The position numbers were made by a program, and so were the translations under genes. The notes beneath the pieces were generated by a model that worked only from the letters and a program-made list of their open reading frames with translations, had not been told where the DNA came from and made no database searches. This document shows, in pieces, positions 45,760-55,242 of a stretch of DNA of 64,000 nucleotides. Numbering within the stretch: position 1 is the stretch's first letter; each line of letters opens with the position of its first letter. Source of the stretch: Cupriavidus phytohabitans. GTDB lineage: Bacteria; Pseudomonadota; Gammaproteobacteria; Burkholderiales; Burkholderiaceae. Location of the stretch: positions 1 to 64,000 of the forward strand of contig NZ_AUFE01000005.1 in NCBI RefSeq assembly GCF_000426345.1. Reading direction: 5' to 3'.

Positions 45760-46974
45760 TCAGCTGCTCGTGTAGATGGTATTGCGCACCAGCGGGTACA
45801 CCTGCGTTTCCCAGCGCTTGCCGTTGAACACGCCATAGTGGCCGACCCCGGTCTGCACGTGATGCATGCGCATGTAAGGCCGCAGGCTCGGGCAGAGGTC
45901 CTGGGCGGCCATGGTCTGGCCGATGGCGCAGATGTCGTCGCGCTCGCCCTCGACCGTGAGCAGCGCGGTGCGGCGGATGGCGCGCGTGCACACGCGGCGT
46001 CCGGCGACGTCGAGCAGCCCCTGCGCCAGCAGGAAGCGCTGGAATACCAGGCTGACGGTTTCCAGGTAGAACTCCGCCGTCAGGTCCATGGTGGCGAAGT
46101 ATTCGACATAGAAGTCGCGGATGGCGTCGGCCTTCTCGTGCTCGCCCCGCTCGCGGCACGCATAGAGTTCGCGCAGCGCCTGCTCATGGCGCTCCAGGTT
46201 CATGCTCATGAAGGCCAGCAGCTGCACATGGCCAGGGTAGACGCGCCGCATGCCCCCCGCAAAGCGCAGCGGCACTATGCCGATCAGCGTGCGCTCGAAC
46301 CAGTCGATCGACTGGCTGGTAGCCAGTTCGTTGACCCTGGTCGGGTTGACGCGCGCGTCGATCGGGCCGGCCATCAGTGTCAGGCTGGGTGGCTGGGCGG
46401 GATCGCCGTCCTCGGCCATGATGGCCGCCGCCGCCAGTGCGGCCACGGTAGGCTGGCACACCGCCACCACGTGCGTGCCGCCGCCGAGCGCCTGCAGGAA
46501 GTGGATCAGGTGCTGCACGAATTCATCGAAGCCGAAGCGCCCGGCCATCAGCGGGATATCGCGCGGGTTGTGCCAGTCGGTGATATAGACGTCATGGTCG
46601 GCCAGCATGGTCTGCGCCGTGCCACGCAACAGCGTGGCAAAGTGGCCGGACATCGGCGCCACCAGCAGCACGCGCGGCTGGCCGCCGATGCCGTGGCGGC
46701 GGAAGTGCAGCAGCGAGCAGAACGGCGTGCGCAGCACCACTTCCTCAGTGACCGGCACCGGCTGGCCGGCGACCATCGCGCTGTCGATGCCGAAGGCCGG
46801 GCGATGGTGCGTCAGGCGCCCGAGCGCGACGATCTCGCAGGCGGCGTGCAGCGTGCGTATGGTATCGAAGCCGCTCGCCCTGGGATGGGCGGCCAGTGTT
46901 GCCGCGGCCAGTTCCGCCAGCGTACATGCCGGCAGTATGATGTCCGCGTAAGTCTGGTACGCGTAGTACAGCAT
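45760..46974 (-). CDS. phaZ: intracellular poly(3-hydroxybutyrate) depolymerase
   Basis: About 404 residues from ATG 46974. The alpha/beta hydrolase nucleophile is a cysteine (AVCQPTVAAL, C173), the hallmark of the PhaZ1-type depolymerases of Ralstonia eutropha, where the catalytic cysteine replaces serine. Other conserved blocks are APMSGHFATLLRGT, VYITDWHNPRDIPL and VGHYGVFNGKRWE with the catalytic histidine. It releases 3-hydroxybutyrate from native PHB granules. It stands alone on the minus strand, divergent from the glutathione transferase gene. Confidence 0.93.
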   Translation of the reverse strand: MLYYAYQTYADIILPACTLAELAAATLAAHPRASGFDTIRTLHAACEIVALGRLTHHRPAFGIDSAMVAGQPVPVTEEVVLRTPFCSLLHFRRHGIGGQPRVLLVAPMSGHFATLLRGTAQTMLADHDVYITDWHNPRDIPLMAGRFGFDEFVQHLIHFLQALGGGTHVVAVCQPTVAALAAAAIMAEDGDPAQPPSLTLMAGPIDARVNPTRVNELATSQSIDWFERTLIGIVPLRFAGGMRRVYPGHVQLLAFMSMNLERHEQALRELYACRERGEHEKADAIRDFYVEYFATMDLTAEFYLETVSLVFQRFLLAQGLLDVAGRRVCTRAIRRTALLTVEGERDDICAIGQTMAAQDLCPSLRPYMRMHHVQTGVGHYGVFNGKRWETQVYPLVRNTIYTSS

Positions 46975-47224
46975 GGCTGGGCCCCCGCGGTTCTGGTGTC
47001 CCCATGCCGCAATATATATGCCATTGGTGCGCGCCTGGCATGCGCTTTGCGCGGTGCCACGCGCAAGGCAGCGATTCCTGCGCAAAGTTGTGCAAGCTGC
47101 GCCCGCCGCACCGGCTGGGCATCGTCTCATGCTGTGCGCGGGGGCGCAGGCATCAGACTGGTGCCCGATAGAACGAACGGTGCCGCACCAGCGCACTGTC
47201 CAGGTGCGCCGCTAAGGAGGCGTA

Positions 47225-47878
47225 ATGAGCAAGACCACACTCACCATCAGCAGCAAGACCTATTCGTCGTGGTCGCTGCGAGGCTGGCTGCTGGCGCGCT
47301 TTGCCGGCCTGGAGTTCGAGGAAGTGCTGATCCCGCCGGACGACGCCGCCGCGCGCGCCGAGATCCTGCTGCTGTCGCCGTCGATCCTGGTGCCTTGCCT
47401 GCGCCACCAGGGCGTGACGGTATGGGACACGCTCGCCATCGCCGAATACCTGAACGAGATCCGCCCCAAGGCCGGCCTGCTGCCCGAGGACCGCGCCGCG
47501 CGCGCGCACTGCCGCGCCATCTGCGGCGAGATGCACTCCGGGTTTGCGGCGATGCGCTCGGCGCTGCCGATGAACCTGAAGGGGAATTTCCCGGGGATGA
47601 AGGTGTGGTCGCGCGCGCAGGCGGACATCGACCGCATCACGGCAATCTGGACCGAGTGCCTGACGCGCTACGGCGGGCCTTACCTGTTTGGCCAGCGCAC
47701 CATGGCCGACGCCATGTATGCGCCGGTGGTGACGCGCTTTGTCACCTACGGCGTGATGCTCGACCCGGAGCCTGTCGCCTACTGCAAGCAGATCCTGGCG
47801 ATGCCGGAACTGCAGGAGTGGATCGCGGCGGCGCGCGCGGAACCCGACGAGATCAGCGAACTGGACGTCGAGTTCTAG
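47225..47878 (+). CDS. glutathione S-transferase family protein
   Basis: A protein of 217 residues preceded by the strong ribosome binding site TAAGGAGG. The thioredoxin-like N-terminal domain has SSKTYSSWSLRGWL, with the expected catalytic serine/tyrosine area, and VPCLRHQGVTVWDTLAIAEY with the glutathione-binding loop. The all-helical C-terminal domain follows. The substrate is unknown. It is convergent with aacS. Confidence 0.9.
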   Translation: MSKTTLTISSKTYSSWSLRGWLLARFAGLEFEEVLIPPDDAAARAEILLLSPSILVPCLRHQGVTVWDTLAIAEYLNEIRPKAGLLPEDRAARAHCRAICGEMHSGFAAMRSALPMNLKGNFPGMKVWSRAQADIDRITAIWTECLTRYGGPYLFGQRTMADAMYAPVVTRFVTYGVMLDPEPVAYCKQILAMPELQEWIAAARAEPDEISELDVEF

Positions 47879-47893
47879 CGGCCGCCGCCGCGC

Positions 47894-49918
47894 CTACGCC
47901 GTGGCGGACTCGGCTTGCCGCGCCTGCAGGAAGCGCGCGGCGTGGTCGAAGTACCAGTCGAGCGTGTCCGGGTTCGCCATGGCATCGCGGTTGGCGATGC
48001 CGGCGGGCGCATGGCCGAGCAGCAGCTTCTTGATCGGCACTTCCATTTTCTTGCCCGACAGCGTGCGCGGCACGCCCGGCACCTGCACGATCTCGTTGGG
48101 CACGTGGCGCGACGACAGCGCCTCGCGGATGCGCGCGCGCAGGGTGTCGCGCAGGGCGTCGTCCAGCACCAGCCCTTCGCGCAGCACCACGAACAGCGGC
48201 ATATAGGATTCGCGGCCCAGGTATTCCAGGTCGACCACCATGCTGTCGAGCACTTCCGGCAGGTCTTCCACCACGCGGTACAGCTCGCTGGTGCCCATGC
48301 GGATGCCGTGGCGGTTGATGGTGGCGTCCGAACGCCCGTAGATCACCGCGCCGCCGCGCGGCGTGATCCTGATCCAGTCGCCATGCCGCCAGGCACCGGG
48401 ATAGGTGTCGAAATAGCTGTCGCGGTAGCGCTTGCCGTCGGCATCGCCCCACAGGAAGAGCGGCATCGACGGCATTGGCTCGGTGCAGACCAGCTCGCCG
48501 ACCTGGTCGACCAGCGGCTGCCCGTTGTCGTCGAACGCCTCCACCTTGGCGCCCAGGCAGCGGCACTGCATCTCGCCCGAATAGACCGGCAGCAGCGGGC
48601 AACCGGCCACGAACGACCCGGCAAAGTCGGTGCCGCCCGACATCGGCACCAGCCAGATGTCTTCGCGCACATGGCGGTAGATCCAGTCGTAGGCCTCCAC
48701 CGGCAGCGGCGAGCCGGTCGAGCCCAGGCCGCGCAAGCGAGACAGGTCGGCGATGCGCGCCGGCTCGATGCCGGCCTTCATGCAGTTGGTAAAGAATGCC
48801 GCACCCGCGCCGAACATGGTCACGCCGGCATCGTCGACAAAGCGCCACAGCACGCCGGCGTCGGGCCAGGCCGGGTTGCCGTCGTAGAGCGCGATGGTGG
48901 TGCCGAGCAGCAGCCCGGCAACCTGTGCGTTCCACATGATCCAGCCGCTGCTGCTGTACCAGTGGAAGACGTCGTCCGGGCCGAGGTTGTTGTGGAACGC
49001 CATCAGCTTGAGCTGCTCGATGACGATGCCGCCGTGGCCATGCACGATCGGCTTGGGCATGCCGGTTGTGCCGGAGGAGTAGACGATCCACAGCGGATGG
49101 TCGAATGGCACCGGCTCGAGCGCCAGCGGCACGCCGTGCGCGAGCACGTCAGGCCACGCGTGGGTGCGCACGCCGGAAAGCGCCTGGACGTTGGCACCGA
49201 TTTGCGGCACCAGCACGAGGTCAGTCAGCGAGGGCAGGGCGGCTACCAGCTCCGCCACCACCGGCCAGCGGTCGTAGGCCTTGCCGCCGTAGCGGTAGCC
49301 GTCCACGGCGACCAGCACCTTCGGCTCGATCTGGCGGAAGCGGTCGATCACCGCTACCTGGCCCATGTCGGGCGCGCAGCCGGACCAGACCGCGCCCAGG
49401 CTGGCGGTGGCGAGGAAGGCGACAATGGTGGCGGGGATATTGGGCAGGTAGCCGGCGACGCGGTCGCCGCGCTGAACGCCCATCTGGCGCAGCGCGTGCG
49501 CCAGCGAGGCGACCTGCGCTTCGAGCGTGGCCCAGCTCATTTCCGCCAGCGGCTGCGCCTCGCCCGCGTAACGGATGGCGGTGCGCTCGCGGGCCGCGCC
49601 GGTGCCGGCATGACGGAACACCTGCTGCACGTAGTTCAGCGTGGCGCCCTCGAACCAGCGCGCGCCCGGCATGGCGCGCCGGTCCAGCACCTGCGCCGCG
49701 GGCGTGTCGAAGCGGACATCAAAATAGGCGCGCACCGCTTCCCAGAAGGCTTCCAGCTCGGTGACCGACCACTGCCAAAGGTTGTCGTAGTCGTCAAAGG
49801 CGAGGCCGCGCTCGGCGCGCAGCCAGCGCATGAAGGCGGCGATCTGGCTGCTGTCGCGGAACGCTTCGGACGGCGTCCACATCAGGTTCCCTTCGGTCAA
49901 AGGGGCAGTGCTGCGCAT
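47894..49918 (-). CDS. aacS: acetoacetyl-CoA synthetase
   Basis: About 674 residues from ATG 49918, which has AAGGAGGAG immediately upstream. Adenylate-forming motifs are YSSGTTGMPKPIVHGHGG (about residue 265), GSTGSPLPVEAYDW and GRSDATINRHGIRMG, and the acylated lysine region is SGKKMEVPIKKLL. The N-terminal LWQWSVTELEAFWEAV block is typical of AacS. It activates acetoacetate made from 3-hydroxybutyrate, fitting with phaZ nearby for PHB mobilisation. Confidence 0.93.
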   Translation of the reverse strand: MRSTAPLTEGNLMWTPSEAFRDSSQIAAFMRWLRAERGLAFDDYDNLWQWSVTELEAFWEAVRAYFDVRFDTPAAQVLDRRAMPGARWFEGATLNYVQQVFRHAGTGAARERTAIRYAGEAQPLAEMSWATLEAQVASLAHALRQMGVQRGDRVAGYLPNIPATIVAFLATASLGAVWSGCAPDMGQVAVIDRFRQIEPKVLVAVDGYRYGGKAYDRWPVVAELVAALPSLTDLVLVPQIGANVQALSGVRTHAWPDVLAHGVPLALEPVPFDHPLWIVYSSGTTGMPKPIVHGHGGIVIEQLKLMAFHNNLGPDDVFHWYSSSGWIMWNAQVAGLLLGTTIALYDGNPAWPDAGVLWRFVDDAGVTMFGAGAAFFTNCMKAGIEPARIADLSRLRGLGSTGSPLPVEAYDWIYRHVREDIWLVPMSGGTDFAGSFVAGCPLLPVYSGEMQCRCLGAKVEAFDDNGQPLVDQVGELVCTEPMPSMPLFLWGDADGKRYRDSYFDTYPGAWRHGDWIRITPRGGAVIYGRSDATINRHGIRMGTSELYRVVEDLPEVLDSMVVDLEYLGRESYMPLFVVLREGLVLDDALRDTLRARIREALSSRHVPNEIVQVPGVPRTLSGKKMEVPIKKLLLGHAPAGIANRDAMANPDTLDWYFDHAARFLQARQAESATA

Positions 49919-50038
49919 GTCTCCTCCTTGGGCCCGTCTGTCGCGGGCATCGGATGGTGGTCGATGGGATCCCGGGCGCCTGTGGCGGCACCCGGGCATC
50001 AGCGTGACATGATAGCCGGGGATGGGGGCGGCTGCGGT

Positions 50039-51568
50039 TCAGGGCGTCGCGGACCGGTCGAACAGGCTTTCCCACATGGTGTCGACCCTGGCCCTGACCG
50101 CCGCGTCCATGGCGATCGGCGTGCCCCATTCGCGCGTGGTTTCGCCGGGCCACTTGTCGGTGGCGTCGATGCCCATCTTGGAACCCAGGCCCGACACCGG
50201 CGAGGCGAAGTCCAGGTAGTCGATCGGCGTGTTGTCGACCAGTACCGTGTCGCGGCTTGGATCGACGCGGGTGGTAATGGCCCAGATCACTTCCTTCCAG
50301 TCACGCACGTCGACATCGTCGTCGACGACGACGATGAACTTCGTATACATGAACTGGCGCAGGAAGCTCCAGACGCCGAACATCACGCGCTTGGCATGGC
50401 CGGCGTACTGCTTCTTCATCCGCACCAGCGCCATGCGGTAGCTGCAGCCTTCGGGCGGCAGGTAGAAGTCGGTGATTTCCGGAAACTGCTTCTGCAGCAG
50501 CGGCACGAACACCTCGTTCAGTGCCACACCCAGCACGGCGGGCTCGTCGGGCGGCTTGCCGGTGTACGTGGAGTGGTAGATCGGGTCGCGCCGCATGGTG
50601 ATGCGGTCGATGGTGAACACCGGGAACCAGTCCTGCTCGTTGTAGTAGCCGGTGTGGTCGCCGAACGGGCCCTCCAGCGCATGCTGGTAGCCGGACGGGT
50701 GGTTCGGGTCCGGCTGGATATGGCCTTCCAGCACGATCTCGGCCGACGCCGGCACGTTCAGTTCGGACAGGGTCGGCGTCACGCAGCCGGCCAGCGCGGT
50801 GCGGCTGCCGCGCAGCAGGCCGGCGAACTGGTACTCGGACAGCGTATCGGGCACCGGCGTCACCGCGCCCAGGATGGTGGCCGGGTCGGCGCCCAGTGCC
50901 ACCGCGATCGGGAACGGCTTGCCGGGGTTGGCCAGCGCATGCTCGCGGAAGTCGAGCGCGCCGCCGCGGTGCGCCAGCCAGCGCATGATGACCTGGTTGC
51001 GGCCGATCACCTGCTGGCGGTAAATGCCCAGGTTCTGGCGCTTCTTGTGCGGGCCCTTGGTGACGACCAGGCCCCAGGTGATCAGCGGCGCGGCGTCGCC
51101 GGGCCAGCAGGTCTGGATCGGCAGGCGCGCCAGGTCGACGTCATTGCCTTCCCAGACCACCTCCTGGCAGGCGGGACTGCTGACGCGCTTTGGTGCCATA
51201 TCCCACACAGATTTGACGAGCGTGAACAGCTTGCCCGCCTCGCGCAGTCCGCGCGGCGGCTCAGGTTCCTTCAGGGCTGACAGCACGCGGCCGATGTCGC
51301 GCAGGTCTTCCATCGATTCGGCGCCCATGCCAAGTGCGACCCTGTGTGTCGTACCGAACAGATTGGCCAGTACCGGGACGCTATAGATACCGTCACCGGC
51401 CCCCGCGCCGGCGGGCCGCTCGAACAGTACGGCGGGGCCGCCGGCACGCAGCAGCCGGTCGCAGACCTCGGTCATTTCCAGGTTGGGCGAAACCGGGCGG
51501 GACACCCGGCGCAGTTCGCCCATCTGCTCGAGCTGGCCGATAAAGTCGCGCAAGTCTTTGTATTGCAT
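50039..51568 (-). CDS. ubiD: UbiD-family decarboxylase (4-hydroxy-3-polyprenylbenzoate)
   Basis: About 509 residues from ATG 51568 ([19 protein letters not shown]); the longer frame upstream is not coding. The cofactor region [12 protein letters not shown] and [16 protein letters not shown] near the C-terminus match UbiD of E. coli, which uses prenylated FMN in ubiquinone synthesis. The prenyltransferase UbiX is not in the window. Length is normal for the family. Confidence 0.95.
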   Translation of the reverse strand: MQYKDLRDFIGQLEQMGELRRVSRPVSPNLEMTEVCDRLLRAGGPAVLFERPAGAGAGDGIYSVPVLANLFGTTHRVALGMGAESMEDLRDIGRVLSALKEPEPPRGLREAGKLFTLVKSVWDMAPKRVSSPACQEVVWEGNDVDLARLPIQTCWPGDAAPLITWGLVVTKGPHKKRQNLGIYRQQVIGRNQVIMRWLAHRGGALDFREHALANPGKPFPIAVALGADPATILGAVTPVPDTLSEYQFAGLLRGSRTALAGCVTPTLSELNVPASAEIVLEGHIQPDPNHPSGYQHALEGPFGDHTGYYNEQDWFPVFTIDRITMRRDPIYHSTYTGKPPDEPAVLGVALNEVFVPLLQKQFPEITDFYLPPEGCSYRMALVRMKKQYAGHAKRVMFGVWSFLRQFMYTKFIVVVDDDVDVRDWKEVIWAITTRVDPSRDTVLVDNTPIDYLDFASPVSGLGSKMGIDATDKWPGETTREWGTPIAMDAAVRARVDTMWESLFDRSATP

Positions 51569-51833
51569 AGTGAATTCGGTTGTGGCGCGGGCCGTGTGCG
51601 GCCGGCGTAAGGCGGCATCCAGGTCGGTGACGATACACATACACCGGCGCCCCGGCAAAAAAATCAGCAAATCGGGGTGGGGGAAATTGTAAGTTTTTTG
51701 TCGTCGCAAGCGTGGCGTCAAGGTCGACAAGGCTAGGCCAGGACTACGTTTGCGGGTCCGCGAGTGATGCGGGCACGACAAGATAAGGCTTGTTACAAAT
51801 AACCAAAAGTAGTGTGAATCGTTATTCTTATTC

Positions 51834-51862
51834 TTGACGAGGTATAACACCGTTCCTACAAT
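51834..51862 (+). promoter_or_regulatory. sigma-70-like promoter of the transglycosylase transcript
   Basis: TTGACG (51834-51839) and TACAAT (51857-51862) are separated by 17 bases. Transcription would start near 51869, leaving about 370 bases before the ATG at 52241. Confidence 0.7.
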
Positions 51863-51868
51863 CCGGTC

Positions 51869-52240
51869 TTGCTGATGGAGTGTTGCGTTGCAACATAGAT
51901 TTCACCCTTGTGTCAAGGGGTGCACATAGAAAAAGTGCGGGGGGATCGCACGATTCGCTCCAGTCAGATCGAACAGACCGAGGTTACCGGCCCGATGCAA
52001 TAGCGGGCCGAGGCGGTTGCCTCCGGCAGGGAGCCGGAGCGTTTTGCGGTTGTCGAGATTAGTCGTGGCAGGGTGGGCTCCCCCAGAGTCGACCCTGTTT
52101 CCAGTTGGGCGCATGGGGAGCGCCTGCCAACAGATGCTTGGCTGTCACTGCTAGACGGCGCGGCATCCTTACTTGAGTACGTTGAGATCGGGCGTATGCC
52201 GCAGTCTGGCATGCGAAGCGGGCAACGGATGGAGGTAAGC
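51869..52240 (+). ncRNA. long structured leader or small RNA upstream of the transglycosylase
   Basis: The stretch between the promoter and the gene has at least four hairpins readable by eye: CACCCTTG/CAAGGGGTG (51903-51922), GTGCG/CGCAC (51935-51951), GGCCCG/CGGGCC (51989-52009) and CTCCGGC/GCCGGAG (52022-52040). No intrinsic terminator with a T run is visible, so it is more likely a 5' leader than a separate RNA. I do not recognise a known riboswitch class. A seven-codon frame (ATG 51874) lies at its start. The part from 51569 to 51833 has an A/T-rich tract and no gene. Confidence 0.4.
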
Positions 52241-53311
52241 ATGAGCGGTTGGAAAACCCTTCATCTTCCCGGCATAGGACGCGCCTTGCAGGTTCGCCTC
52301 CGACAGCCGGTACCCGGAGTGAGTCGGGCATTGCAGGTCCGTCTCGCGCATCCGGTCGCGGGCCGCGCCTTGCGCGGTGGCCGCACAACGCTGAAGTACG
52401 CGCTGAACAGCCTTGGCGTGGTGGCGGTCGTCTCGGCCGTGTCGCTGTGGCTGAGCCAGGAATGGCGCACCACGCTGGCGGCACTGCTGGCTGGCGACGA
52501 AGCACCGGCGGTGCTGGTCAGCGCCGCCATGCCGGCAGCTGAAGCTACGCCGGCTGTGGCCAGCGCAGCCGTGCCGGCCCTGTCGGCCGACGCTGCTGCC
52601 GCCCGGCTGGCGCGCGGCAAGGGCGGCCTGCCGACGGTTTCCGGCGTGGACGAATGGGGCCTGGCGGCGAACGCCAAGGTGCCGTCGGTCGCGCACCTGG
52701 CCGAGCGGATCCCGGTTACGCGCGTGGCGGCGGACGCCCGCAACAGCGCCACGCTCGGCACCGCGCGCGAGCAGGCGGCCGTGGCCGACTACATCGCCCG
52801 CAAGTACCGCGTGGCGGCGCAGGCCACCGCCCAACTGGTCAAGGCGGCCTACCTGACCGGCCGCGAGGTCGGCATCGACCCGCTGCTGATCCTGGGCGTG
52901 ATCGCGATCGAGTCCAGCTTCAACCCGTACGCCGAGAGCGGCGTGGGCGCGCAGGGCCTGATGCAGGTCATGACCAAGGTCCACCAGGACAAGTACGAGG
53001 CCGTGGGCGGCGTCGCCGCGGCGCTGAACCCGTACGCCAATATCAAGATCGGTGCGCTGGTGCTGAAGGATTGCATCGCCCGTGCCGGCTCGCTCGAGGG
53101 CGGCCTGAAGTACTACGTCGGCGCCACCACGGCGACCGATGGCGGCTACGGCGCCAAGGTGCTGGCCGAGCGTGCCCGCCTGCGCCAGCTGATCGGCGTG
53201 CGCGCGGCGCCGGCCGGCAACGGCAAGGCGGGGGTCGACAGCAAGGCGCCGGCCGAGCAAGTGGCCCCGACCCAGAAGCTGGAAGCCAACAACGGGCCGC
53301 ACAACGCCTGA
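52241..53311 (+). CDS. lytic transglycosylase with N-terminal anchor
   Basis: About 356 residues from ATG 52241 with GGAGG ten bases upstream. A basic N-terminus holds two copies of RALQVRL and then a membrane segment (VVAVVSAVSLWL, about 65-80). An Ala-rich linker follows, then an SLT domain: LLILGVIAIESSFNPYAESG with the catalytic glutamate and GAQGLMQVM. It cleaves peptidoglycan glycan strands in the periplasm. The C-terminal tail is low in complexity. Perhaps it makes room for envelope complexes. Confidence 0.88.
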   Translation: MSGWKTLHLPGIGRALQVRLRQPVPGVSRALQVRLAHPVAGRALRGGRTTLKYALNSLGVVAVVSAVSLWLSQEWRTTLAALLAGDEAPAVLVSAAMPAAEATPAVASAAVPALSADAAAARLARGKGGLPTVSGVDEWGLAANAKVPSVAHLAERIPVTRVAADARNSATLGTAREQAAVADYIARKYRVAAQATAQLVKAAYLTGREVGIDPLLILGVIAIESSFNPYAESGVGAQGLMQVMTKVHQDKYEAVGGVAAALNPYANIKIGALVLKDCIARAGSLEGGLKYYVGATTATDGGYGAKVLAERARLRQLIGVRAAPAGNGKAGVDSKAPAEQVAPTQKLEANNGPHNA

Positions 53312-53327
53312 GGTTTGCACCAGCCTG

Positions 53328-53363
53328 TAAAGAAAAAGCACCCCGCGGGGTGCTTTTTCTTTA
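53328..53363 (+). terminator. strong palindromic terminator
   Basis: AAAGAAAAAGCACCCC is followed by GC and its perfect complement GGGGTGCTTTTTCTTT. It ends the transglycosylase transcript and, being symmetrical, also that of the convergent aminotransferase gene. Confidence 0.92.
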
Positions 53364-53399
53364 CCTGGAGCCCTTTGGAGCCCTTGTCCGGGCACTGGC

Positions 53400-54581
53400 T
53401 CAGCGGAACAGCCTGGCCAGCCGGGCCATTGCCTCTTCGATGTTCTCGCGCGAGGTCGCATACGAGATGCGGATGTAGTCGCTTGCTGTATGCGGCCCGA
53501 AATCCTGCCCCGGCACCATCACCACGCCCGCATCGTGCAGCATCGCCTGCGTCAGCCGGTCGGCGTCGCCGGCGGCCGGGTGGTTGACGCCGCGGCAGTC
53601 GGCATAGACATAGAAGGCGCCGTCCGGGCGCACCGGCACGCGCAGGCCCAGCGATTCCAGCACCGGCACGATCAGGTCGCGGCGGCGGCGGAACTCGGCC
53701 TTGCGCTCATCGTAGATGGCAAGCGCCTCGGGCGTGAAGCAGGCGAGCGCCGCGTACTGTGCCACGGCGGAGGCGCAGATAAAGAGGTTCTGGGCGACCT
53801 TCTCGAACGCCTCGACCAGTGCATCCGGCACCACCAGCCAGCCCAGCCGCCAGCCGGTCATGTTGAAGTACTTGGAGAAGCTGTTCACCGTGACCACGTT
53901 ATCGTCCAGGCTCAGCGCCGAGACCGGCGTCGCGTCGTACGACAGGCCCTGGTAGATCTCGTCGACGATGGCGAAGCCGTTGCGGGCGCGCACCGCCTGC
54001 AGGATGCGGTCGAGCTCGTCGGGCAGGATCGAGGTGCCGGTCGGGTTGGACGGCGTGGCCAGCAGCACGCCACGGGTCTGCTCTCGCCAGTTGGCCTCGA
54101 CCTGTGCGGCGGTGAGCTGGAAGCGCTCCGCCGGGCCGCTCGGGATCATGCGCGCCGCGCCGTCGAAGGCGGCGACGAAGTGGCGGTTGCACGGGTAGCT
54201 GGGATCGGGCATCAGCACTTCGGCGCCAATCTCGACCAGCACCGCGCACGCCAGCAGCAGCGCGCCGGAAGCGCCCGCCGTGACGATCACGCGGCGCGCC
54301 GGGATGTCCAGGCCGTAGGCCGTCTTGTAATAGCCGGCGATGGCCTCGCGCAGCGGGTGGATGCCGAGCGCACCGGTGTATTGCGTGACGCCGCGGCGCA
54401 TCGCCGCCTCGGCCGCGCGCACCACCGGCTCGGCGGCGGTGAAGTCCGGCTCGCCGATGCCCATGTGCACGATATGGCGGCCGGCGCGCTCAAGCTCGGC
54501 GGCCTGCTTGGCCAGTTCCATCACGTGGAAGGCATTGATGTTGGCGACGCGGGCGGCGGTGGCAAGACGTTGCATGTCCAT
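53400..54581 (-). CDS. class I/II aminotransferase
   Basis: About 393 residues from ATG 54581 (54575 is also possible). The PLP lysine lies in NSFSKYFNMTGWRLGW, the phosphate-binding region is TAGASGALLLACAVL and the fold start NINAFHVMELAKQAAELE is typical of the AspC/AlaT-like group that uses alpha-keto acids. C-terminal RISYATSRENIEEAM gives the carboxylate-binding arginine. The substrate is not defined by the sequence. Confidence 0.88.
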   Translation of the reverse strand: MDMQRLATAARVANINAFHVMELAKQAAELERAGRHIVHMGIGEPDFTAAEPVVRAAEAAMRRGVTQYTGALGIHPLREAIAGYYKTAYGLDIPARRVIVTAGASGALLLACAVLVEIGAEVLMPDPSYPCNRHFVAAFDGAARMIPSGPAERFQLTAAQVEANWREQTRGVLLATPSNPTGTSILPDELDRILQAVRARNGFAIVDEIYQGLSYDATPVSALSLDDNVVTVNSFSKYFNMTGWRLGWLVVPDALVEAFEKVAQNLFICASAVAQYAALACFTPEALAIYDERKAEFRRRRDLIVPVLESLGLRVPVRPDGAFYVYADCRGVNHPAAGDADRLTQAMLHDAGVVMVPGQDFGPHTASDYIRISYATSRENIEEAMARLARLFR

Positions 54582-54634
54582 GGCGATGGGGAGAGGCGGG
54601 CGGAGCCCGATCACAAAAAAAGAATACGTTTAAA

Positions 54635-54663
54635 CGAAAACACCCGCCGCGGCGGGTGTTTCG
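54635..54663 (-). terminator. terminator of the rib-nusB operon
   Basis: ACACCCGCC, GC, GGCGGGTGT with flanking AAA/TTT. On the minus strand the stem is followed by TTTTCGTTT, which fits the end of the nusB transcript 40 bases downstream of its stop. Confidence 0.85.
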
Positions 54664-54702
54664 TCAGGTCCTGGCCGGCGCGGAAGCCGGCCGGTGACCG
54701 CC

Positions 54703-55242
54703 TTAGCGGCGCGCCGCGACCTCGGCCGCGCGCACCTGGGCGGCGAGCTTGTCCAGCACGCCGTTGACGTACTTGTAGCCTTCGACGCCCCCAAAGGTCT
54801 TGGTCAGTTCGACCGCTTCGTTGATCACGACCTTGTACGGGATGTCGATGCAGTGCACCAGCTCGTAGCTGCCGACCAGCAGCGCGGCGCGCTCCACCGG
54901 CGACAGCTCGTCCACGGTGCGGTCAAGGAACGGCTCGAACGCGGCGGTCAGGCGGGCCTCTTCGCGCACGGCGCCGTTGAGCAGCGCGTCGAAGTGCTCG
55001 CGGTCGGCCTTGTTGAAGCCTTGCGCGTCATGCAGGTGGGCCTGGATCGCGCCGATGTCGTTGCGGTTCAGCAGCCATTGGTACAGGCCCTGCAATGCCA
55101 GCTCGCGCGAGCGGCGGCGCGCGCTCTTGGGCGGTGCCTTGGCTTCGGTGCGGGCCGCGGGCTTGTTGCCAGCGTTATTGCCGGCGGGCTTGCCGCCGTC
55201 ATTGCCGCCCGCGTTGTCGGGGGCGTTGGACGTATCACTCAT
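54703..55242 (-). CDS. nusB: transcription antitermination factor NusB
   Basis: About 179 residues from ATG 55242 (ATG ATG tandem). The first 40 residues are low in complexity (Asn/Gly/Ala/Lys) and then the NusB fold starts at [19 protein letters not shown]. NusB binds boxA RNA with NusE for rRNA antitermination. It overlaps ribH by 8 bases, a common ribH-nusB link. The N-terminal extension is longer than in E. coli (139 residues). Confidence 0.93.
   Translation of the reverse strand: MSDTSNAPDNAGGNDGGKPAGNNAGNKPAARTEAKAPPKSARRRSRELALQGLYQWLLNRNDIGAIQAHLHDAQGFNKADREHFDALLNGAVREEARLTAAFEPFLDRTVDELSPVERAALLVGSYELVHCIDIPYKVVINEAVELTKTFGGVEGYKYVNGVLDKLAAQVRAAEVAARR

Noticed and set aside
47915-51280. 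1121-codon plus-strand frame opposite aacS and ubiD
   Set aside because: It spans two genes and their intergenic region antisense, its composition is typical of a frame shadow and no motif is visible.
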